Below are positions 44,631-54,147 of a stretch of 64,000 bases of DNA, piece after piece. The first letter of the stretch is position 1, and each line of letters begins with the position of its first letter. A model generated the notes under the pieces. That model had not been told where the DNA came from. It saw only the letters and a list, made by a program, of their open reading frames with translations, and made no database searches. This DNA comes from Arundinibacter roseus (GTDB lineage Bacteria > Bacteroidota > Bacteroidia > Cytophagales > Spirosomataceae): the NCBI RefSeq assembly GCF_004348825.1, contig NZ_SMJU01000006.1, forward strand, positions 124,001-188,000, written 5' to 3'. A program made the translations under genes and the position numbers.

Positions 44631-45755
44631 ATGAACAAACTTACTAAACGCTTACTAACCGCCCTGATCATTCTGGTGATTTTAGGGCTTGTATTTTCAC
44701 CCCGAATCAAAGAATATCTGGCATCCAAAGACCAACCGGGCAATTCTGCCGAAACATCAGGCCCTAAACCCGGCGGCAAAACGGTTGTATCCGTAATGGT
44801 GATCGAAGCCACAAATCTAAATGATATTGTCAAAACCACCGGCACCGTTCTGGCCAATGAAGAAGTCGAAATCAGAAGTGAAGTTTCCGGGAGAATTACC
44901 AGGCTTTTCTTCAAAGAAGGACAAGTAGTACAGAAAGGAACCGTACTGTTCCAAACCAACGACGATGACCTTCAGGCGCAATTAAAAAAATTGGAACTAA
45001 GTAAAAAACTCGCCGAACAAAACGAATTTCGTCAGCGGCAGTTATTGGATAAAGAGGCGATCAGCCAACGCGAATATGACATCAGCCTTACGTCGGTAAA
45101 AACGATTGACGCTGATATTGAAAATATCAAAGCCCTGCTCGACAAAACCACCGTGCGTGCTCCATTTTCAGGAAGACTCGGATTACGGTACGTGAGTGAA
45201 GGCAGCTACATTACTCCTGCTTCCCGCATCAGCACTCTCACAAACACCAATCCTGCCAAGGTTGAATTTTCTGTTCCTGCCAAATATTCTGAAAAAATCA
45301 AGGTAGGGAGCATTTTACAATATGTGACCGAAAGCTCAGCGGCTGAACATACTGGCAAAGTGTATGCAATAGATCCAAAAATAGACCCTCAAACCCGGAC
45401 CTTGCAAATGCGCGCCACAAGCCCCAATCCAAATGGAGCGCTTCTACCCGGCGCCTTTGCACGCATTGAACTCATTATCGGTAGCAAAGGAACGGCGATT
45501 ACGGTACCTAACGAGGCCGTGATTCCGGAGGTGGACGGGCACAAAGTTTTTTTGGTAAAAGGTGGTAAGGCAACTCCTCAAATGGTGAAGGTCGGCCTTC
45601 GTGGTGCTACCGACATGGAAATCATGGGGGGCCTCGCCGTTGGCGATACGCTGATCACGACCGGAATTTTACAGGTAAAACCCGGCGGACCAGTTGATGT
45701 ACGAAACATTAGAAACAGTGCAGGAGTTGAAGTGGCGGCAAAACCCACTGAATAA
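44631..45755 (+). CDS. RND efflux periplasmic adaptor (membrane fusion protein)
   Basis: Periplasmic adaptor of 374 residues linking an RND pump to an outer-membrane channel. It has one N-terminal helix (residues 5-25), a lipoyl half motif (VEIRSEVSGRITRLFFKEGQVVQKGTVLF), a coiled-coil hairpin, the second lipoyl half (TTVRAPFSGRLGLRYVSEGSYI), and a beta-barrel (IDPQTRTLQMRA). The pump gene follows after 36 bases. No regulator or channel gene is adjacent. Confidence 0.93.
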   Translation: MNKLTKRLLTALIILVILGLVFSPRIKEYLASKDQPGNSAETSGPKPGGKTVVSVMVIEATNLNDIVKTTGTVLANEEVEIRSEVSGRITRLFFKEGQVVQKGTVLFQTNDDDLQAQLKKLELSKKLAEQNEFRQRQLLDKEAISQREYDISLTSVKTIDADIENIKALLDKTTVRAPFSGRLGLRYVSEGSYITPASRISTLTNTNPAKVEFSVPAKYSEKIKVGSILQYVTESSAAEHTGKVYAIDPKIDPQTRTLQMRATSPNPNGALLPGAFARIELIIGSKGTAITVPNEAVIPEVDGHKVFLVKGGKATPQMVKVGLRGATDMEIMGGLAVGDTLITTGILQVKPGGPVDVRNIRNSAGVEVAAKPTE

Positions 45756-45791
45756 AGTAATTTATTTTACATTCATTTTACAGGTTTAAGT

Positions 45792-48700
45792 ATGGCAAGT
45801 TTATCGGATGTAAGTATTAAAAGGCCTGTGCTCGCGATTGTGATGTCATTGGTCATCATTCTTTTTGGCGTCATTGGATTTCTGTACCTTGGCGTCAGAG
45901 AATTTCCGAGTGTCGATCCTCCCGTGGTTACGGTTAGTACAACCTATACAGGGGCGAATGCCGAAATTATTGAATCTCAAATTACCGAGCCACTCGAAGA
46001 ATCCATTAACGGAATTGCCGGGATTCGCTCCCTTTCGTCGTCAAGCCGCGACGGACGAAGCAGCATTACCGTAGAGTTTAATCTAGGGGTTGACATGGAA
46101 GCAGCCGCTAACGATGTACGCGACCGCGTTTCAGGTGCACAGCGAAATCTCCCACCTGATGTAGATCCGCCAAACGTAGCCAAGGCCGATGCGGATGCCT
46201 CACCGATCTGGTTTATCAACGTAAAAAGCGAAACCCGACCGTTGTTGGATCTGAATGATATTGTGACGCGGCAGATTAAAGAAAAATTTCAAACCATTGA
46301 GGGCGTGAGTAGCGTACAAATGTGGGGCGAGCAAAAATATGCCATGCGCCTGCGTATCGATCCGGCAAAATTAGCCGCCTATCGCCTCACTTCCATTGAC
46401 GTGTCACAGGCCTTGGCCCGTCAGAATGTAGAGTTGCCTTCGGGTAGCATCGAAGGTCAAAACATGGAACTTACCGTTCGCACGCTGGGTCGCCTGCGTA
46501 CCGTGGAGGATTTTGACAACATGATTGTTAAAGAAGAATCAAATCGTATCGTCCGGTTCAAAGATGTTGGTTTTGCGGAATTAGCCTCCGAAAACGAGCG
46601 GACTTCCTTCAAAAGAGACGGAATTCCGATGGTAGCGGTAGCCGTAATTCCACAACCCGGTGCGAACCACATTGCCATTGTAGACAATCTGAACGTTCGT
46701 CTGGAACAAATTAAAAAGGATTTGCCTGCGGATATTCAGGTTGAACTAGGTACAGACTATACTCGTTTTGTGCGGGCCTCTATTGCCGAAGTAGAAGAAA
46801 CCATCCTGATTGCGTTTATTCTGGTAGCCCTGATCATTTTCGTTTTTCTCCGCGACTGGCGCTCCACGCTCATCCCGCTTACGGCAATTCCTATTTCGCT
46901 GATTGGTACCTTTTTTATCATGTACCTGTTCGGTTTTTCGATTAACGTACTCACGCTTTTAGGAATTGTACTGGCCATCGGTCTTGTGGTGGATGATGCC
47001 ATTGTGGTACTTGAAAATATTTATGCAAAAGTGGAAGAAGGCATGAGCCCCGTTCAGGCTGCTTTTGCAGGTGCCCGTGAAATTTACTTTGCTGTTATTT
47101 CTACAACCATAACATTGGCCGCGGTATTTTTGCCCGTAATTTTTCTTGAAGGAGTTACAGGAAGGCTATTCCGGGAATTCGGCATTGTGGTAGCTGGTTC
47201 GGTGATCATTTCGGCATTCGTGTCGCTTACGTTGACCCCAATGCTCAGTTCCAAGCTACTAAAAACCAGAGCCCGGCAGCCGTGGCTTTACCGTAAAACT
47301 GAACCATTTTTTATATGGCTGACCGATGGATACAAATCTTCACTTGAAGGATTCATGAGTGTTCGTTGGGTGGCATGGGTGTTGATGATTGGCTTTGTTG
47401 GTATTGTATTTTACCTCATGACCGGCAAACGGATTCCTTCTGAACTTGCTCCTCTCGAAGACCGAAGTAATTTACGAGTAAACAGTACAGCTCAGGAAGG
47501 CGCTACTTTTGAATATATGCAGGCGTATATGGATCAAGTGGGGCAGTTTGTATACGACTATCTCGAACCTAACGAACGCGCCGGGGTAGTGACGATTACA
47601 TCTCCGGGCTTCGGTTCAGCGTCCAGCAACTCCGGTTTTACGCGCGTCACCTTAACACCCCCTGATCAGCGGACACGGTCGCAACAGGAAATTGTGGACG
47701 ATTTAACAATTAAGCTGAAACAATTTACTGGCGCACGTACAATTGTTTCTCAGGATCAAACCATTAATGCCGGACGGTCGAGAGGTCAGCCTATTCAGTA
47801 TGTGATTCAGGCTCAAAACTTTGATAAGCTGAAAGAATTTTTACCCAAGGTTTTGGAAAAAGCGCAGGCAAGTTCCAAACTGGAAGGTGTAGATGCTAAC
47901 CTGAAATTTACTAAACCGGAAATTCGGGTAGAAATTGATCGTGAAAAAGCGCAAAGCCTGGGGGTCTCGATTCAGGACGTAGGACAAACACTACAACTCG
48001 GGCTAAGTGGCCGTCGCTTTGGCTATTTTATTCAGGATGGCAAGCAGTATCAGGTCATCGGCCAAATCGAACGAACCGACCGCAATGACCTGACGGATTT
48101 GAAATCGTTGTATTTGAAAAGCAGTACTGGTGAAATGGTTCAGCTGGATAACCTTGTGAAACTTACCGAGCAAAGCACTCCGCCGCAGCTACTTCGTTTC
48201 AATCGCTATATTTCAGCTACGATTTCGGCCAATACCGCCAAAGGAGTAACGTTGGGAGAAGGCATCAGCGAAATCGAACAAATTGGGAAAGAAGTACTCG
48301 ACGATACTTTTACCACGGCTCTTGATGGAAACTCCCGTGAATTTCGTGAAAGCTCCAATAGCCTTTTGTTTGCTTTTGTACTTTCCCTGGTACTAATTTT
48401 TCTGATTTTGGCCGCTCAGTTTGAAAGTTTTATTGACCCAATTATCATCCTGCTTACCGTACCACTTGCGGTTTGCGGGGCCTTACTATCCTTGTGGGAT
48501 TTTGGTCAGACGATGAATATTTTTAGCCAAATCGGGATTATCGTTCTTGTGGGTTTGGTGACTAAAAACGGGATTTTGATCGTGGAATTTGCCAATCAGC
48601 GCAAGGAAGAAGGTTTCAATAAAAAAGACGCCGCAATTGACGCCGCAGTTTCGCGTTTCCGGCCCATTTTGATGACTAGCCTTTGTACGATTCTTGGTAT

Positions 48701-48893
48701 TTTACCCATTGCATTAGCACTTGGTGCTGGCTCTGAAAGCCGGGTTTCTATGGGTATTGCGGTAGTTGGCGGCATGCTGTTTTCGACCGTTCTGACGCTC
48801 TACGTCATTCCGGCGGTTTATTCCTACATGTCTCGTAAATACGTGGCACCACCCGTAGAAGAACCACACGAACCTGCAATGGTCGAAGCTTAA
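45792..48893 (+). CDS. RND multidrug efflux pump (AcrB/MexF-like, HAE1)
   Basis: Proton-driven inner-membrane pump of 1033 residues with 12 helices. The N-terminus ASLSDVSIKRPVLAIVMSLV and the TM4 acidic pair in GLVVDDAIVVLENI (the proton relay, as in AcrB) are visible, with the second-half GGMLFSTVLTLYVIPAVY at the end. Substrates are not predictable. It partners the adaptor upstream and needs a TolC-type channel encoded elsewhere. Terminator directly after the gene. Confidence 0.95.
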   Translation: MASLSDVSIKRPVLAIVMSLVIILFGVIGFLYLGVREFPSVDPPVVTVSTTYTGANAEIIESQITEPLEESINGIAGIRSLSSSSRDGRSSITVEFNLGVDMEAAANDVRDRVSGAQRNLPPDVDPPNVAKADADASPIWFINVKSETRPLLDLNDIVTRQIKEKFQTIEGVSSVQMWGEQKYAMRLRIDPAKLAAYRLTSIDVSQALARQNVELPSGSIEGQNMELTVRTLGRLRTVEDFDNMIVKEESNRIVRFKDVGFAELASENERTSFKRDGIPMVAVAVIPQPGANHIAIVDNLNVRLEQIKKDLPADIQVELGTDYTRFVRASIAEVEETILIAFILVALIIFVFLRDWRSTLIPLTAIPISLIGTFFIMYLFGFSINVLTLLGIVLAIGLVVDDAIVVLENIYAKVEEGMSPVQAAFAGAREIYFAVISTTITLAAVFLPVIFLEGVTGRLFREFGIVVAGSVIISAFVSLTLTPMLSSKLLKTRARQPWLYRKTEPFFIWLTDGYKSSLEGFMSVRWVAWVLMIGFVGIVFYLMTGKRIPSELAPLEDRSNLRVNSTAQEGATFEYMQAYMDQVGQFVYDYLEPNERAGVVTITSPGFGSASSNSGFTRVTLTPPDQRTRSQQEIVDDLTIKLKQFTGARTIVSQDQTINAGRSRGQPIQYVIQAQNFDKLKEFLPKVLEKAQASSKLEGVDANLKFTKPEIRVEIDREKAQSLGVSIQDVGQTLQLGLSGRRFGYFIQDGKQYQVIGQIERTDRNDLTDLKSLYLKSSTGEMVQLDNLVKLTEQSTPPQLLRFNRYISATISANTAKGVTLGEGISEIEQIGKEVLDDTFTTALDGNSREFRESSNSLLFAFVLSLVLIFLILAAQFESFIDPIIILLTVPLAVCGALLSLWDFGQTMNIFSQIGIIVLVGLVTKNGILIVEFANQRKEEGFNKKDAAIDAAVSRFRPILMTSLCTILGILPIALALGAGSESRVSMGIAVVGGMLFSTVLTLYVIPAVYSYMSRKYVAPPVEEPHEPAMVEA

Positions 48894-48917
48894 TTAGTTT
48901 AACACAGATTCAAAACA

Positions 48918-48948
48918 AACGGACAGGCAGTGGTGCCTGTCCGTTTTT
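48918..48948 (+). terminator. Intrinsic terminator after the RND pump gene
   Basis: AACGGACAGGCA (48918-48929) pairs with TGCCTGTCCGTT (48934-48945), followed by TTT and another T run. Confidence 0.9.
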
Positions 48949-49078
48949 GGTTTTTTGAAATAGGATAAATTATCTTGAAAAGCACCAAAAATTGATTTTA
49001 ACAAAGAAGAGAACTTGCGGGCCTGTTAAATTTTCAAGGATTATCTTTCATGTGTACCTCATAATAAACCAAAGGTGT

Positions 49079-49086
49079 TAATTTTG
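49079..49086 (+). promoter_or_regulatory. Candidate -7 element for the ICMT-type gene
   Basis: TAATTTTG matches TAnnTTTG, 30 bases before the ATG at 49116. No TTG at the right distance. The rest of the 222-base gap from 48894 holds the terminator and nothing else that I can recognise. Confidence 0.4.
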
Positions 49087-49115
49087 CCTTTTGTCTGACA
49101 CTAAAAATACAACTA

Positions 49116-49877
49116 ATGGAATTGATTAAAGAGTTTGATAAGCAGGGAAACTGGCTTTTCAAATACCGGGGAATTCTACCACTTATTATACTGGTCCTGG
49201 GATTGGCCGTTTACGCTTACATGGTTTGGGAACATAGTCGGGTTTCACCTTCTTCAACGCCCTACTCATCAGATACCTATCAATTTCTCTGTCTTGCGGT
49301 AGCCCTCTTTGGTCAGGTAATCCGTATTCTGACGGTAGGCTTTACGCCCAAAAACACCTCCGGTCGCAATACCGAAACGCAGGTTGCAGATACGCTCAAT
49401 ACTTCCGGGATTTATTCAGTAGTACGGCATCCGCTGTATGTTGGCAATTTTTTTATGTGGCTGGGCGTAGCTATGCTTACCCAAAATACCTGGTTTATTG
49501 TAGCTTTTGTGTTGATGTACTGGATGTACTACGAGCGGATTATGTATACCGAAGAGCGGTTTATTGAGGGCAAATTTGGCGATGCGTTCCGCACATGGGC
49601 AGCCCGTACTCCGGCAATTATTCCTTATTTGAGTCAATGGAAAAACCCGAATTTAGAATTCAGTTTAAAGAAAGTATTGCGTCAGGAGAAAAACGGATTT
49701 GCTGCTATTTTCCTGCTTTTCCTGCTCTTTGATGTGACAGGCGAGTATATTCTTTTTGGCGATGTTGCGTTCAGAAACCAGCATTGGGCCATTTTGGGTG
49801 TAGCAAGCGGAATCCTTTACCTTATTTTAAAGGTATTGAAAAATAACACCACGGTACTTTCCGGGGATGGCCGGTAG
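49116..49877 (+). CDS. ICMT-type membrane methyltransferase (possible lipid A 1-phosphate methyltransferase)
   Basis: Inner-membrane SAM-dependent methyltransferase of 253 residues with about six helices. The isoprenylcysteine-methyltransferase-like signature is GIYSVVRHPLYVGNF followed by EERFIEGKFGDAFRTWAARTPAIIP in two parts. The N-terminal KQGNWLFKYRGILPL and PKNTSGRNTETQVADTLN segments recall proteins annotated as lipid A Kdo2 1-phosphate O-methyltransferase; that narrower name is from memory and unverified. Converges with the hydroxyproline operon, 11 bases apart at the stops. Confidence 0.8.
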   Translation: MELIKEFDKQGNWLFKYRGILPLIILVLGLAVYAYMVWEHSRVSPSSTPYSSDTYQFLCLAVALFGQVIRILTVGFTPKNTSGRNTETQVADTLNTSGIYSVVRHPLYVGNFFMWLGVAMLTQNTWFIVAFVLMYWMYYERIMYTEERFIEGKFGDAFRTWAARTPAIIPYLSQWKNPNLEFSLKKVLRQEKNGFAAIFLLFLLFDVTGEYILFGDVAFRNQHWAILGVASGILYLILKVLKNNTTVLSGDGR

Positions 49878-49888
49878 TTTTCCTGCCA

Positions 49889-51133
49889 CTAAAATCTATC
49901 GGGATTAAAAGGGGCAATATCCATGCTCCTTTTTTTTCCGGAAACAATCTCAGATACCAATTTTCCCGTAGCAGGTCCCAGGCTTACACCCATCATGCCG
50001 TGCCCCGTGGCGAGCGTCAGATTTGACAGGTGCTTTACCCGCCCGATATACGGCAAACCATCGGGTGAGCAAGGCCGAAGCCCCCGCCAAACAGATTCTT
50101 TCTCCGGAAATGGGATTGATAACTCGGGATAGTAGTTTTGAATAGAGGAGTGAATCCCACGTACCCGGTTCATGTTGACAGACGTATCGGTTCCGGCGAT
50201 TTCGAGCGTGCCGGCAAACCGCAGTCCTCCTCCCATAGGCGTTGCCGTGGCCCGGGCTTCCAGCAAAATTGATGGAATCTGAATGCTTTGCGACTCTGGT
50301 TTTGCCATGAAACTATACCCTTTGCCGCCTTGTAAGGGTAAACTAATGCCAAGCTTTTGGGTCAAATCTGCTGACCACGCCCCGGCAGCCACTACCACTT
50401 CGTCAAAACAATACCTCCCATTCGACGTGTCGACGGCCTGCACTTTTTTATTCTGTATATCAAAATCCTGTACCGCAACATTTTCCAATATCCTGACTCC
50501 TTTGGCTTTAAGGACTGCCAATAAATTCCTGACCAATTGATTGGGATAAATATGAGCATCTCCCGGATAGTACAAACCGCCGGCTACATCAACCCGGACG
50601 TTGGGTTCGAGTGCCTGCACTTCATTACCAGAAAGAAGCTGAGCTTCCAACCCGGCCTGTTGCGCCAAATGTGCTTCTTCTTTCATTTCGGGCAGGGCGT
50701 GGGCATCTTTAAACAACATGAGTAAACCTTTTTCTTTCCACCCAAAAGCCACTTCGTGTTCCATGGCAAGTTCCTGAAACAACCTTTTACTCAATAAACT
50801 AATGTCCCGAAGTACCGGAATGGAATAGCGTACGTGCTGCTCGGTAGAGTGTTTCCAGAAAAGGTATCCCCACTTGACCAAGGACCCACTCAAACGAGGT
50901 TTAACGTAAAAAGGGCTATCAGAGCGAAGCATCCAACGCAGGCCCTTCGCAATCATTCCCGGTTGCGCCAATGGAATAATATGGCTCGGCACTATCATGC
51001 CTGCATTGCCAAAGGAACACCCATCCTCAAAATTCCCTTCTTCTAGAATTGTTACCTCTACATTTTCCTTAGCCAGATAATAGGCCGAAAACAAACCACT
51101 TACTCCCCCACCAATAATTCCTACGCTTTTCAT
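49889..51133 (-). CDS. FAD-dependent D-amino acid dehydrogenase, probable D-hydroxyproline dehydrogenase
   Basis: DadA-type flavoenzyme of 414 residues. The FAD dinucleotide-binding loop is VGIIGGGVSGLFSAYYLA at the N-terminus; GRVKHLSNLTLATGHGMMGVSLGPATGKLV closes the C-terminal FAD site. The ATG at 51133 overlaps the stop of the GH127 gene as ATGA. In hydroxyproline pathways this type of enzyme oxidises cis-4-hydroxy-D-proline to 1-pyrroline-4-hydroxy-2-carboxylate. The operon with a hydroxyproline epimerase gives that role; the sequence by itself only says D-amino acid dehydrogenase. Confidence 0.85.
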   Translation of the reverse strand: MKSVGIIGGGVSGLFSAYYLAKENVEVTILEEGNFEDGCSFGNAGMIVPSHIIPLAQPGMIAKGLRWMLRSDSPFYVKPRLSGSLVKWGYLFWKHSTEQHVRYSIPVLRDISLLSKRLFQELAMEHEVAFGWKEKGLLMLFKDAHALPEMKEEAHLAQQAGLEAQLLSGNEVQALEPNVRVDVAGGLYYPGDAHIYPNQLVRNLLAVLKAKGVRILENVAVQDFDIQNKKVQAVDTSNGRYCFDEVVVAAGAWSADLTQKLGISLPLQGGKGYSFMAKPESQSIQIPSILLEARATATPMGGGLRFAGTLEIAGTDTSVNMNRVRGIHSSIQNYYPELSIPFPEKESVWRGLRPCSPDGLPYIGRVKHLSNLTLATGHGMMGVSLGPATGKLVSEIVSGKKRSMDIAPFNPDRF

Positions 51134-53094
51134 TTGTTGTTGATTTTTAAATCTGTGACTTTGGTTGGCAACCACACCTGCATAGGGGTTTTGCCACGGT
51201 TGCACCAGCTATAATACGGAATCGCCGTAATCGTAGCTTTTTCTGAAACAACTTCTGTTCCATCATTACTTGCCCGAAAACGAATGGCATCAGATTTTAT
51301 ATTCATAACTGGCTCTTGATCAACCATAAATGAATTAATTGTAAACTTCGGATTGGGTGCCATAATGAAGTTCCAGGCTTGCCCCCCATTGTCTACGCCT
51401 TCTACACAATAGACTAGTGGCCCGCGCTGAATCGCTACGCGTTGCTGATTGTAGGTAAGTTCAGGTCGCGATTTTACCGTACGAACCTCCATTGGAAGCG
51501 TAAAGGTAACCACATCGCCCTTTTTCCAGGTTCGCTCAATGACTGCATATCCCGATTTACGATCAAAGGCAACGGAATTACCATTCACAAGTACAGTCAC
51601 TTTTTGGGTAGGTTCGGCAGTAAAATCATAGAGATTACCCGGTGCCGCGGAGTTCTCGGCCCAGCCCGGAATGCGCAGATGAAGTGCAAATTTTTGCTGT
51701 TTTTCAGGTGAAACCGACAGTTCGACAGCACCCTCCCAGGGATAGGCCGTCTTTTGACGAAGGTTTACTGCACCAGCGGTCAACGGTAGATTAGTTTCGC
51801 TTTCAACAAAAAGATTGACCCAAATGGCCTCGTCAGAATTTCCGTAGATATAGTCGCCCAAAGATGCCACCAATCGGGCAATATTGGACGGACAACAGGC
51901 CGTTCCAAACCACTCGCGCCGCTCATGCGTGCCTTGTGAAGCCAGCGGATTTCCATAAAAGAAATGATCGCCGCTGAGCGATAATCCGTCCAAAGCACCA
52001 TTGTACAGGCTCCGTTCCAGCACATCTACGTACTGACTTTCGCCCGTCAGGAGATTCATCCGCTGATTCCAGAATACCATTCCGACAGAAGCGCAGGTTT
52101 CGCAGTAAGCCTGCTCATTCGGCAGATCGTAATCCAGCCCAAAGCCTTCGTTTCTACCCGAAGCACCAATGCCGCCGGTGATGTACATATTTCTAAATAC
52201 AACGTCCTGCCACACGGTTTTCATTGCATTCATATAGGCCTGATCGCCCGTCAGGGCGGCTACGTCGGCGGCTCCCGTGTACAAATACATCGCCCGCACC
52301 GCATGACCGGTTATTTCTTTCTGATCTTTAACCGGCACAAAATCCTGAGCGTAGGCGGGGTCTTTCCAATCGTCCCAAATATAACCTTTGCCGTGGCCGT
52401 GGCCGCGCTCTTCCAGCAGCCAATGCGCCAGAGTTACGTATTTTTTATCCTGCGTGATGCGATACAATTTTATTAGCGCCAGTTCCAACTCCTGATGCCC
52501 CGTGACCCAATGCCGCTTGTTTGGCCCAAAAAGGGAATCAAAATGGTTGGCCCATTTGGTAGCTACATCCAGCAATTTTCGTTTACCGGTAGCGTCAAAA
52601 TAAGCAACGCCTGCTTCAATTAAGTGCCCGCCCATGTAGGCTTCGTGCATACCCATGTCGGTCCAGCGCTTACTCAGATCCGTCAGCGAATAGTAGGTAC
52701 TCAGGTAACCGTCGGGTTCCTGTGCTGCGGCAATCTTGTCGATCCAATCATCCGCTTTTTTTTCCAGCGCAGCATCCGGTTTGTTTTTCAGGGAATAGGC
52801 AATTGCTTCCAGCGCCTTATACACGTCCGAGTCGTCGTAATAAATACCCTCATGTTTTTCGCCCTGTTTTCGTGCTGTTTTTTCAAAATTGCGGATACGG
52901 CCGGTTTTTTCTTCCGTTTGGAAAATGCAGGCCTGTAATGTAGCCGTGGCTACTTTTTCCATTTTTGGTTTCCAGAAAGCATCGGTAATGTTGACTTTGG
53001 AAAAATTGACGGGTTCAAAATGCCGCTTTACCTGTTGTGCCTGAATTTGAAAAGTCAGGAAAAATGCACTAGTCAGAACAAATAGCTTTTTCAT
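51130..53094 (-). CDS. Secreted GH127 beta-L-arabinofuranosidase
   Basis: Glycoside hydrolase of 654 residues with signal peptide (MKKLFVLTSAFFLTFQIQAQ). The (alpha/alpha)6 barrel carries the zinc/catalytic ligands of GH127: E332 and C334 in YCETCASVG and C400/C401 in TACCPSN, matching the Glu-Cys-Cys-Cys set of HypBA1, whose cysteine is the nucleophile. GH127 enzymes remove beta-L-arabinofuranose, including that linked to hydroxyproline in plant glycoproteins. Its gene lies between the hydroxyproline epimerase (44 bases) and FAD dehydrogenase (4-base overlap) genes, which fits that substrate. Confidence 0.9.
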   Translation of the reverse strand: MKKLFVLTSAFFLTFQIQAQQVKRHFEPVNFSKVNITDAFWKPKMEKVATATLQACIFQTEEKTGRIRNFEKTARKQGEKHEGIYYDDSDVYKALEAIAYSLKNKPDAALEKKADDWIDKIAAAQEPDGYLSTYYSLTDLSKRWTDMGMHEAYMGGHLIEAGVAYFDATGKRKLLDVATKWANHFDSLFGPNKRHWVTGHQELELALIKLYRITQDKKYVTLAHWLLEERGHGHGKGYIWDDWKDPAYAQDFVPVKDQKEITGHAVRAMYLYTGAADVAALTGDQAYMNAMKTVWQDVVFRNMYITGGIGASGRNEGFGLDYDLPNEQAYCETCASVGMVFWNQRMNLLTGESQYVDVLERSLYNGALDGLSLSGDHFFYGNPLASQGTHERREWFGTACCPSNIARLVASLGDYIYGNSDEAIWVNLFVESETNLPLTAGAVNLRQKTAYPWEGAVELSVSPEKQQKFALHLRIPGWAENSAAPGNLYDFTAEPTQKVTVLVNGNSVAFDRKSGYAVIERTWKKGDVVTFTLPMEVRTVKSRPELTYNQQRVAIQRGPLVYCVEGVDNGGQAWNFIMAPNPKFTINSFMVDQEPVMNIKSDAIRFRASNDGTEVVSEKATITAIPYYSWCNRGKTPMQVWLPTKVTDLKINNK

Positions 53095-53138
53095 AGGGTC
53101 AGGAATAGTCAGTATTTTAAGAAAAGGATTCGGGTACG

Positions 53139-54143
53139 CTATATTACCTGAAATCCATGGACATACGGATCTTCTTCATCAAAAATCAAATGATTGTAGC
53201 CATGAATAATCGCCCAGCCTTCAATCGATGGAATGATGGCCAGTTGACCATTTAGGGTGGTTTCCTGTTCGATTCTTCCAATAAATTTTGACCCGATAAT
53301 ACTTTCATGAATGAAGGTATCCGTTGGTGTAAGTTTTCCCTGTGCGTGCCACTGCGCCATGCGCGCCGAAGTTCCCGTCCCGCAAGGCGAACGATCAATT
53401 GCTTTGTCGCCATAAAAAACGGCATTTCGGGCGGTGGAAGTGGTATCGAGCGGTTCGCCTGTCCACAAAATATGGCTCAGGCCCTGAATCGACGGATTTT
53501 CGGGATGCACAAACGTGTGCGTTTCGTTGAGTCGTTGGCGCATACTCCTGGACCAGGCAATGAGCTGTTCGGCCTTGAAATGCTGCAACCCTGGAAAATT
53601 GGTTTGCGGGTCCACAATCGCATAAAAATTTCCGCCGTAGGCAACATCAACGGTAAGAATGCCCAGATCCGGGCATTCGACCGAAATATTTTCAGCCGCC
53701 AGGTACGATTTGATATTCGTGATTTTTACTGACTTCACTTTTTTCCCCACTTGCGTATATTCAGCCGTAATGACTCCGGCGGGAACTTCCAGGGACAGTT
53801 TGCCAGGGGTTTTTGGGGTAATAAGGCCTTGTTCAATAGCTACCGTTACGGTACCAATAGTTCCGTGGCCGCACATAGGCAAACAGCCGGACGTTTCGAT
53901 AAACAGAATCCCCATGTCATTGGCAGGATCGGTCGGTGGGTACAAAATACTCCCCGACATCATGTCGTGGCCGCGAGGCTCGTACATTAGTCCCTGCCTG
54001 ATCCAGTCATACTCACGCATGAAGTGCAGACGCTTTTCGCTCATGGTAGCTCCGCTCAACTGCGGAATGGAACCGCCCGTTACTACCCGCACCGGATTGC
54101 CGCACGTATGGGCATCGATGCAAAAGAAATGCTGATCAGCCAT
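53139..54143 (-). CDS. 4-hydroxyproline 2-epimerase (proline racemase family)
   Basis: Cofactor-independent epimerase of 334 residues from the ATG at 54143; an upstream TTG-initiated frame would overlap the lyase gene. Both catalytic cysteines are present: C91 in PMCGHGTIG and C254 in DRSPCGTGTSARM, so it is an epimerase rather than a trans-3-hydroxyproline dehydratase, in which one Cys is lost. It would convert trans-4-hydroxy-L-proline to cis-4-hydroxy-D-proline. The neighbours (DHDPS-family lyase 4 bases upstream, FAD dehydrogenase downstream) support hydroxyproline rather than proline as substrate. No signal peptide, cytoplasmic. Confidence 0.9.
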   Translation of the reverse strand: MADQHFFCIDAHTCGNPVRVVTGGSIPQLSGATMSEKRLHFMREYDWIRQGLMYEPRGHDMMSGSILYPPTDPANDMGILFIETSGCLPMCGHGTIGTVTVAIEQGLITPKTPGKLSLEVPAGVITAEYTQVGKKVKSVKITNIKSYLAAENISVECPDLGILTVDVAYGGNFYAIVDPQTNFPGLQHFKAEQLIAWSRSMRQRLNETHTFVHPENPSIQGLSHILWTGEPLDTTSTARNAVFYGDKAIDRSPCGTGTSARMAQWHAQGKLTPTDTFIHESIIGSKFIGRIEQETTLNGQLAIIPSIEGWAIIHGYNHLIFDEEDPYVHGFQVI

Positions 54144-54147
54144 GGAA

